From Vicingaceae bacterium (GTDB lineage Bacteria > Bacteroidota > Bacteroidia > Flavobacteriales_E > Vicingaceae): 42,706 nt of DNA. This document shows, in pieces, positions 25,646 to 32,195 of this stretch (position 1 is its first letter; every line of letters starts with the position of its first letter). The position numbers and the translations under genes are program-made. The notes under the pieces are model-generated. The model was not told the origin of the DNA, did no database searches, and saw only the letters and a list, made by a program, of their open reading frames with translations. Where the stretch lies: the NCBI GenBank assembly GCA_019429185.1, contig JAHYJH010000016.1:1-42706 (forward strand), written 5' to 3'.

Positions 25646-26398
25646 TCATTTAAAAAACTGCCCTAATTTGGATAGAGGCTTAAAAATAAGTGTTAATGGA
25701 TGTGGTTTTAACCCATTTATTTCCCATGCTTTTTTGTCTTCTCTGTTGGCTTTTATTCTGTTTATTAAACTAGCATTGCTAACTCCTCCAACACGCATCC
25801 GAACAATAACTCTCGGTAAATAGGTAATACTAGCTTTATAGCGATGAATAAATCGAAGCATAATTTCATAATCAGCTGCCGATTTGAATTCAAGATTAAA
25901 CATTCCGTAGTTTTGATACACTTCTTTTTTTACGAAAAAAGTAGGGTGGGGAGGCATCCAGCCTTTTAAAAACAATCCTTCTTTATATTGTTTAGATTTC
26001 CAATAACGCACAATTTTAGAAGTGTCTTTGGTGTCAACATAATACAAATCAGCATATAATAAATCTGTTTTAGCTTCATTAAATGCAGTAACAACATCAC
26101 TTATTACCTCGTTGTCAATATAAAAATCATCAGAGTTGAGGTTGGCAATAATATCGCCTGAAGCCATTTTAATTCCCTTATTGATAGCATCATAAATTCC
26201 ATTGTCTTTTTCAGAGATAATGGAGGTAATTTTGTTTTTATATTTATTAATAATAGTTAAGGTGTTATCCGTAGAACCGCCATCAATAACAATGTATTCA
26301 ATGTTTTCATACGTTTGATTGACAACCGATTTAATGGTGTCTTCAATAGTTTTTTCGCTATTAAAACAAACAGTTATTATGGAAACTTTTGGCTGCAT
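25646..26398 (-). CDS. Family 2 glycosyltransferase
   Basis: A 250-residue GT-A fold enzyme. The nucleotide-sugar binding start VSIITVCFNSEKTIEDTIKS (residues 5-24) and DGGSTDNT are present, the DxD-like motif is NSDD (about residues 89-92), and the acceptor region includes WMPPHPTFF and SAADYEIMLRF. It transfers a sugar, probably to a lipid carrier or polysaccharide, at the inner membrane. No other polysaccharide genes are adjacent, so it looks like an isolated member. It converges on the adhesin gene upstream; the 230 bases between them hold no convincing gene. Confidence 0.9.
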   Translation of the reverse strand: MQPKVSIITVCFNSEKTIEDTIKSVVNQTYENIEYIVIDGGSTDNTLTIINKYKNKITSIISEKDNGIYDAINKGIKMASGDIIANLNSDDFYIDNEVISDVVTAFNEAKTDLLYADLYYVDTKDTSKIVRYWKSKQYKEGLFLKGWMPPHPTFFVKKEVYQNYGMFNLEFKSAADYEIMLRFIHRYKASITYLPRVIVRMRVGGVSNASLINRIKANREDKKAWEINGLKPHPLTLIFKPLSKLGQFFK

Positions 26399-26922
26399 AA
26401 AAGTTGATTTCTTTTGTATAGTAAGTTATTTTTATATACTCAAACTTAATAGCTTTTCGGGAGGAAAGATAATTAGTTTGAGTTATACTCGCAACAAAAT
26501 ACTAACTATTTTTAGAAAATTCATTTGGTTGCGGTATATTTAGTATCTGTCTTTTTAGTCAAGAGGCTGAACTTTAAAGTTCAAATTCGAGGCATTCGAA
26601 GTTTTGAAAATCAGGAGTTTACTTTTGTAAATGACTGGTTTTTAAAACGAGAATAACGAAGAAGTTGGACTTTAAAGACAGACTCTAATTAACATTTTTA
26701 GATTTTTTTAGCTACGAATACACGAACCGAGCTCGAAAACTCAACGAGGTTAATTTTTAAATTTTCAAACTGCTATATTATTAAATTGTAAAATTGTAAA
26801 ATTGCTACATTGTAAAATTGCTACATTAATAAGTGTTAATATGTTTTAGAAAAAAAAGGAAATGAAAACAAACTTAATTTATTGTTGTTCCTAAATTTGC
26901 GGCTCTATTTTTAAATCGAAAA
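26399..26922. other. 524-base intergenic region upstream of purL
   Basis: No gene is visible. It contains the second foldback repeat (26562-26686), a GAACCGAGCTCG stretch like the one near 4465, and tandem AAATTGTAAAATTGCTACATT repeats (about 26780-26830). A perfect -7 box TAAATTTG (26892-26899) lies 23 bases before the purL start and is its likely promoter; a clear -33 element was not found. Confidence 0.55.
26562..26686 (-). repeat. Foldback repeat, copy 2 (125 bp)
   Basis: Read on the minus strand it matches copy 1 (11209-11332) end to end: the start AGAGTCTGTCTTTAAAGTCC, central AACCAGTCATTTAC-AAAA-GTAAACTCCTGATTTTC, and end ACTTTAAAGTTCAGCCTCT. Both copies are preceded by TTAATT. The arms again pair with each other. 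Where copy 1 has TATAATGT in both arms, this copy has TTTAAAGT in both, so the changes compensate. Confidence 0.75.
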
Positions 26923-29900
26923 ATGATACTATTTTTTAAGACTAAAACAAGTAAAATCATTGCTGTTCAATACAATGAAAAATATAAAAATGAAGATATA
27001 CCAAAACTCAATTGGTTATTAGCAGCCGAAAAATTAGAAGAAGAAAGTCTTTCAGGTTTTTTTGTTGGTCCTCGTGCCGAAATGGTTTCTCCTTGGAGTA
27101 CAAATGCAGTTGAGATTACTCAAAATATGGGTATTACTTCCATTGTTCGTATGGAAGAATTTAAAATAGAAAAATCTGCAAAAGCAGTTTATGACAACAT
27201 GTTGGAAGTGTTATACACCAACTTAACTCAAACCTTATTTACCGTAAATGTATTGCCCGAATCGGTTAAATATATTGATGATATTGCTGCATATAACAAA
27301 GCAGAAGGGTTGGCATTGAGCGATGATGAAGTAGAATACTTAGATAAAATAAGTAAAAAAAACAACAGAAAACTTACTGATAGCGAAGTATTTGGATTTT
27401 CTCAAGTAAATTCAGAACATTGCCGACATAAAATTTTTAACGGTACTTTTATTATTGATGGGAAAGAAAAACCTTCCTCGCTGTTTCAACTTATTAAAAA
27501 AACATCAGCACAAAATCCAAACACGATTGTTTCTGCATATAAAGACAATGTAAGTTTTGTGCAAGGACCAAAAGCCATGCAATTTGCACCTAAAACACAA
27601 CATCAATCCGATTTTTTTGAAATAACAGAAATAGATACCGTTTTATCGCTTAAAGCAGAAACACATAATTTTCCTACAACCGTTGAACCTTTTAATGGAG
27701 CCGCAACTGGTTCGGGAGGAGAAATTAGAGATAGAATGGCAGGCGGACAAGGCAGTGTACCTATGGCAGGAACAGCCGTTTATATGACCGCCTATTCTCG
27801 ATTAGAAAAAGATAGAACTTGGGAACAAGCCATGCCCGAAAGACCTTGGTTGTATCAATCGCCCATTGAAATATTAATTAAAGCATCAAACGGAGCTTCC
27901 GATTTCGGGAATAAATTTGGTCAGCCACTTATTAATGGTTCCGTTTTTACCTTTGAACATACCGAAAATAACAAAAAATATGGCTACGATAAGGTAATTA
28001 TGCAAGCCGGAGGAATTGGTTATGGTAAATTGGATAATGCTCAAAAGAAAACACCACAAAAAGGAGATAAAATTGTTGTGTTGGGAGGAGATAATTATCG
28101 AATTGGTATGGGCGGAAGTGCTGTTTCTTCGGTTGCAACAGGCGAATATAGTAATGCCATTGAATTAAATGCCATTCAGCGGTCAAATCCAGAAATGCAA
28201 AAAAGAGTTTCTAACGCTATTCGTGCTTATGTAGAATCAACAAAAAACCCCATCATTTCCATTCACGATCATGGTGCTGGTGGGCATTTGAATTGCTTAT
28301 CTGAATTAGTTGAAGAAGTAGGTGGCACAATAGACTTACGAAAACTCCCTATTGGCGACCCAACCTTATCTGCCAAAGAAATTGTTGGAAACGAATCGCA
28401 AGAACGTATGGGATTGGTTATTAAAGCTGAAGATGTTGCGTTGTTAGCAGCCATTTGTCAACGTGAAAGAGCTCCCATGTATGTGGTTGGAGAAATTACG
28501 GGCGACCAACATTTTAAATTTGAAGATAAACAAACAGGCGAAAATCCCATAGATTTAAAAATAGAGGATATGTTTGGTAAACCTCCAAAAACGGTAATCA
28601 CAGACAAAACATTACCTTCAAAATTTAAGGAAATTGATTATAATTCCAATAAAATTAAAGATTACATTAAACAAGTGTTGCAACTAGAAGCAGTTGCTTG
28701 TAAAGATTGGTTAACCAACAAAGTAGATAGATCGGTAACTGGAAAAGTGGCAAAACAACAAACCACAGGCGAATTACAGATTCCACTTAATAACTTAGGA
28801 GCTGTAGCCATTGATTTTAAAGGAGAAAAAGGGATAGCCACAGCACTTGGTCATGCTCCAATAGCCTCTTTAATTAATCCAACCAATGGAAGTAAATTAG
28901 CCATTGCCGAAGCATTAACCAACATTGTTTGGGCTCCACTCGAAGAAGGACTAAAATCTGTTTCGTTAAGTGCGAACTGGATGTGGCCCTCAAAAAATGA
29001 AGGCGAAGATGCTCGTTTATATCAAGCTGTTGAGGCGGTTAGCGATTTTGCTTGTGAATTAGGCATCAACATTCCTACAGGAAAAGACTCGTTGTCTATG
29101 GTGCAAAAATATCCTAATGACAAAGTGATAGCTCCCGGAACGGTTATTATTACAGCTTCTGGTGCAGTTAGTGATGTTAAAAAAATAATTGAACCCACAT
29201 TAGTAAATGACGAAAATACAGCACTAATTTTTGTAGATTTTTCGAGTGAAGAATTTGAATTGGGAGGAAGTGCTTTTGGGCAAGTTATTAACCGATTAGG
29301 TACAAAAACACCTACTGTTTCGGATAGCAACTATTTTGTAAGGGCATTTAATACCATCCAAAAATTGATTAAAGAAGACAAAATTTTAGCGGGACATGAT
29401 ATTTCTTCGGGAGGGATAATAACTACCTTACTTGAAATGAATTTTGGAAATCAAAATGGTGGGGTTATCGTTAATTTGAATTCCTTTGATGAAACAGAAT
29501 TGGTTAAAATTTTGTTTAGTGAAAATCCAGGGGTAATTATTCAAGTAAAAGACAGTCATAAGGTAGTTTCTGAATTTGGTAAAAATGGTGTGCATGCACA
29601 TATTATTGGAAATGTTATTAACGAGCGTTGTTTAAAAATTAAACTCAATGCGGCTCAACTTAATTTAGCTATTGATGAATACAGAGATATTTGGTTCAAA
29701 ACTTCTTATTTGTTGGATAAAAAACAAACCCTTGAAACCCTTGCTAAAGAACGCTTTGAAACTTATAAAAACAATGCAATTACGTTTAAATTTCCAACGC
29801 ATTTCAACGGAAAATTAACAGATTATGCTATTGCTCACGACAGAAAAAATACCACAGGAACTAAATCTGCAATTATTAGAGAAAAAGGAGTAAATGGCGA

Positions 29901-30603
29901 TAGAGAAATGGCTTATTCCTTATTTTTAGCTGGTTTTGATGTGAAAGATGTGCACATGACAGATTTAATTTCGGGTAAAGAAGATTTAACCGATGTTAAT
30001 GTAATTGTTTTTGTTGGAGGATTCTCCAATTCAGATGTATTGGGGTCGGCAAAAGGTTGGGCGGGAGCATTTTTATACAATGAAAAAGCCAAGCAAGCCA
30101 TCGACAATTTTTATAAAAGAGAAGATACGTTGAGTTTAGGTGTTTGCAATGGTTGTCAATTAATGATGGAATTGGGTTTAGTGCAATCGAAAGGAAAAAC
30201 ACAAGCGATGGCACACAATCAATCAGGTAAATTTGAATCGGCTTATTTAAGTGTTCAAGTTGCTAAAAATAATTCGGTTATGTTGGCTTCATTGTCGGAT
30301 AGTCAATTAGGAATTTGGGTTGCCCATGGTGAAGGCAGATTTTTATTTGAAGGAAGTGAAGAAGAATATAACATAGTAATGAAATATTCGGATAATACCT
30401 ATCCAGCCAATCCCAATGGTTCGGAATACAATACTGCGGGCATTGTTTCCGATTGTGGTCGTCATTTAGCTGTGATGCCGCATTTAGAAAGAACCATTTT
30501 TCCTTGGCAAACAGGATTTTATCCACCAGAAAGAAAACAAGATGAAGTTACCCCTTGGATAGAAGCCTTTGTGAATGCACGAAAGTGGGTGGAGAGTAAA
30601 TAA
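26923..30603 (+). CDS. purL: Phosphoribosylformylglycinamidine synthase, single-chain form
   Basis: A 1226-residue enzyme of purine synthesis that converts FGAR to FGAM with ATP and glutamine. This is the large fused form, with N-terminal (PurS-like), synthetase and glutaminase parts in one chain. Visible motifs include VNSEHCRHKIFNG (about 165), the metal/ATP segment KAETHNFPTTVEPFNGAATG (about 245), GNESQERMGLVI (about 485), and the C-terminal class I glutamine amidotransferase with GVCNGCQLMMELG (nucleophile Cys1075) and MPHLERTIFPWQ (His and Glu of the triad). The length is normal for the single-chain type. It is transcribed alone on the plus strand and converges on the HEPN-SecB operon only 10 bases away. 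Confidence 0.96.
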   Translation: MILFFKTKTSKIIAVQYNEKYKNEDIPKLNWLLAAEKLEEESLSGFFVGPRAEMVSPWSTNAVEITQNMGITSIVRMEEFKIEKSAKAVYDNMLEVLYTNLTQTLFTVNVLPESVKYIDDIAAYNKAEGLALSDDEVEYLDKISKKNNRKLTDSEVFGFSQVNSEHCRHKIFNGTFIIDGKEKPSSLFQLIKKTSAQNPNTIVSAYKDNVSFVQGPKAMQFAPKTQHQSDFFEITEIDTVLSLKAETHNFPTTVEPFNGAATGSGGEIRDRMAGGQGSVPMAGTAVYMTAYSRLEKDRTWEQAMPERPWLYQSPIEILIKASNGASDFGNKFGQPLINGSVFTFEHTENNKKYGYDKVIMQAGGIGYGKLDNAQKKTPQKGDKIVVLGGDNYRIGMGGSAVSSVATGEYSNAIELNAIQRSNPEMQKRVSNAIRAYVESTKNPIISIHDHGAGGHLNCLSELVEEVGGTIDLRKLPIGDPTLSAKEIVGNESQERMGLVIKAEDVALLAAICQRERAPMYVVGEITGDQHFKFEDKQTGENPIDLKIEDMFGKPPKTVITDKTLPSKFKEIDYNSNKIKDYIKQVLQLEAVACKDWLTNKVDRSVTGKVAKQQTTGELQIPLNNLGAVAIDFKGEKGIATALGHAPIASLINPTNGSKLAIAEALTNIVWAPLEEGLKSVSLSANWMWPSKNEGEDARLYQAVEAVSDFACELGINIPTGKDSLSMVQKYPNDKVIAPGTVIITASGAVSDVKKIIEPTLVNDENTALIFVDFSSEEFELGGSAFGQVINRLGTKTPTVSDSNYFVRAFNTIQKLIKEDKILAGHDISSGGIITTLLEMNFGNQNGGVIVNLNSFDETELVKILFSENPGVIIQVKDSHKVVSEFGKNGVHAHIIGNVINERCLKIKLNAAQLNLAIDEYRDIWFKTSYLLDKKQTLETLAKERFETYKNNAITFKFPTHFNGKLTDYAIAHDRKNTTGTKSAIIREKGVNGDREMAYSLFLAGFDVKDVHMTDLISGKEDLTDVNVIVFVGGFSNSDVLGSAKGWAGAFLYNEKAKQAIDNFYKREDTLSLGVCNGCQLMMELGLVQSKGKTQAMAHNQSGKFESAYLSVQVAKNNSVMLASLSDSQLGIWVAHGEGRFLFEGSEEEYNIVMKYSDNTYPANPNGSEYNTAGIVSDCGRHLAVMPHLERTIFPWQTGFYPPERKQDEVTPWIEAFVNARKWVESK

Positions 30604-30613
30604 AAACAACAAG

Positions 30614-31027
30614 TTAATCAAAGGTTGTATTATTCCTTAATTTCTCGCCAAGTCCAGTTAAGTTCATAGTTGGAATAGTTATGGTTTTTAACCCCGAAAG
30701 AGCTGTTAAAGCAGATATGTATGCTCTGATATAAGGAAAGATAATCGCTGAAGAATTAACATAAAAATAGGTTCCTATTTCAGATTCATTCACATTTTCT
30801 TTGAATTCAAATAAGGATTGAGTTTTAATAATTGCTTCAAATGATTTCTCATCATACACCCTTACTTCAAGATTTAATTGGAATTGTTTCAACTTTTTGG
30901 TGTATTTCCCACTTGGAGCTAAATCAATTTTGAATTTACCTTGTTTTTCTTCTTTTCTAGTTATGTGCGTTTCTGAGATTAAAAATCCCTCAAATGAAAA
31001 TGCTGATAATTTAGTTTCTTTTGTCAT
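30614..31027 (-). CDS. SecB-like chaperone
   Basis: A 137-residue protein. Its second half, YVNSSAIIFPYIRAYISALT then GLKTITIPTMNLTGLG, matches the SecB signature (yPYaRe.IS.L...g.p.l.L.PvNF..Ly), and the first half has the beta-sheet pattern of the fold. General SecB helps export of preproteins, but solitary SecB-like proteins also serve as the chaperone of toxin-antitoxin-chaperone systems, where they hold an unstable antitoxin. Here the gene is last of three, its ATG overlapping the stop of the middle gene (ATGA), which favours a dedicated partner role. Assignment to SecB is by pattern; the TAC role is inference. Confidence 0.65.
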   Translation of the reverse strand: MTKETKLSAFSFEGFLISETHITRKEEKQGKFKIDLAPSGKYTKKLKQFQLNLEVRVYDEKSFEAIIKTQSLFEFKENVNESEIGTYFYVNSSAIIFPYIRAYISALTALSGLKTITIPTMNLTGLGEKLRNNTTFD

Positions 31028-31401
31028 GCTGCCATTGCGTAATTATTCTCTCCTGCATCCATTACAAGAATTGTTTTATTAAAATTTTCAAAACTATAAC
31101 TTGAAATTAATTCTGATTCAAACTTTTTACCTACTACTTGATAAACAGGATTTTTTATAGATATAGATACATCATCCTCAGTAAAGAATAAAATATTGGA
31201 ATCGTTATATCTACATATAAAATCAAAAACAATCTCCGATTCAAATTCTGAGTATTTCTTATTTAAGTCGAATTCTCCTTGAGGAAGTACTTTAATAAGA
31301 TGAACTTTCGACATTTCATCATACTCATAAATACACTTCAGATTAGGGAAGTATTCTATAATTAAATCTAATCTTTCTATAATAAATTCTTTTGCGGTCA
31401 T
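31024..31401 (-). CDS. 125-aa protein of unknown function with ssrA-like C-terminal tail
   Basis: A 125-residue acidic protein without a family I can name. Visible segments are KCIYEYDEMSKVHLIKVLPQ (about 22-41), an acidic strand region, and NILFFTEDDVSISIKNPVYQ (69-88). The last nine residues are GENNYAMAA, nearly the peptide tag added by tmRNA in Bacteroidota (GEnnYALAA form, from memory) and similar to the E. coli tag AANDENYALAA, which ClpXP and ClpAP recognise. The protein may therefore be made unstable on purpose. It is coupled by ATGA to the HEPN-like gene before it and to the SecB-like gene after it. An unstable antitoxin is the most attractive reading; no DNA-binding motif is evident. 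Confidence 0.7.
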   Translation of the reverse strand: MTAKEFIIERLDLIIEYFPNLKCIYEYDEMSKVHLIKVLPQGEFDLNKKYSEFESEIVFDFICRYNDSNILFFTEDDVSISIKNPVYQVVGKKFESELISSYSFENFNKTILVMDAGENNYAMAA

Positions 31402-31799
31402 ATTTTAAAAGCCATATTTAAAGTTGTAAGTAATTCTATTGCTTTATCAAGAGCATTTTCACTCATTCCTTTTTTGATTTCAATTTCTTTGTAATCAGCA
31501 TCAATACGAGCCATTTTTAAAGTGGGTAGTTCTCTTGATACATCACGAAAATTAATCGGAGAAACATCTTTTATTTTAATTAAGATTGCATTTATCAAAA
31601 ATTCATGAGAAGGTTTTCCTGATTTTTCTTGTTCATTTCTAAGTTCATTTTCTGACATTTTATATTTATGCAACAGAATATGTTTTATTAATTGCACACA
31701 ACTATAATAGGAACAATGTACACTAGATGAGTAGTATTCTATCTCATTTAGTGCTTTAGCAGCACCAATACTACTTTCTGATTTCTTTTTTAGAATCAT
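31398..31799 (-). CDS. HEPN-like protein (UPF0332-type)
   Basis: A 133-residue helical protein. The pattern CSYYSCVQLIKHILL (residues 29-43), then SGKPSHEF (60-67) and MARIDADYKEIEIKKGMSEN (96-115), matches the UPF0332-type HEPN layout (R.YYA.F.a...LL ... KSHegv ... lR..ADY). The catalytic Rx4-6H motif of HEPN RNases is not present in clear form: the Arg before YY is replaced (HCSYY), and Arg54 is 11 residues before His65. It may be a divergent toxin or a non-catalytic HEPN. It is the first gene of the three-gene overlapping operon; the next gene starts inside its stop codon (ATGA). Confidence 0.6.
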   Translation of the reverse strand: MILKKKSESSIGAAKALNEIEYYSSSVHCSYYSCVQLIKHILLHKYKMSENELRNEQEKSGKPSHEFLINAILIKIKDVSPINFRDVSRELPTLKMARIDADYKEIEIKKGMSENALDKAIELLTTLNMAFKI

Positions 31800-32195
31800 A
31801 ATACAAACGCAAATATGTAAAATATTTGTTATTGTTTAAGTAAAGTACAAAATTATAAAATAGTACTCAATAAAATATAGTTTATGTAAAAATATTTCTA
31901 ATGGACAAAAAGGATAGATTAATGAGTTAAACTCTGTGGCATACAAATACAAAAAATTACATCCTAATTTCCAAAATTGAGTACTATCAATTACGTAAAG
32001 ATGATGAAACTATAAGTAAGTCATTGAATTACTGATAGCATGAACAAAAGAAAGTAGATAGGTGTTATTTCGCTAAAGTGGTACAAAAAAATGGTGTAAA
32101 TACGATGAAGATAATTAAAGAATAAAATGTGTAAACTTGCAAGTTATAAATTTAGAATGTTGTTGTTTAAAAAGTTATCTTTAATTATTAAACCA
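31800..32195. other. Intergenic region between two divergent operons, with an inverted repeat
   Basis: About 400 AT-rich bases with no convincing gene. ATAGTACTCAAT (31860-31871) and ATTGAGTACTAT (31976-31987) are perfect 12-bp inverted repeats enclosing 104 bases, and each contains the palindrome AGTACT. Between them is only a tiny frame (MDKKDRLMS). The promoters of the HEPN operon (leftward) and the repeat-rich protein (rightward) should lie here. The repeats could be operator sites or remnants of a small element. Confidence 0.4.

Noticed and set aside
25398-25649. 83-codon minus-strand frame overlapping the adhesin stop and touching the glycosyltransferase end
   Set aside because: It has a hydrophobic start but no family resemblance, a Cys/Lys/Arg-rich end without a visible domain, and overlaps the adhesin coding end. 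Not enough support to call a gene.
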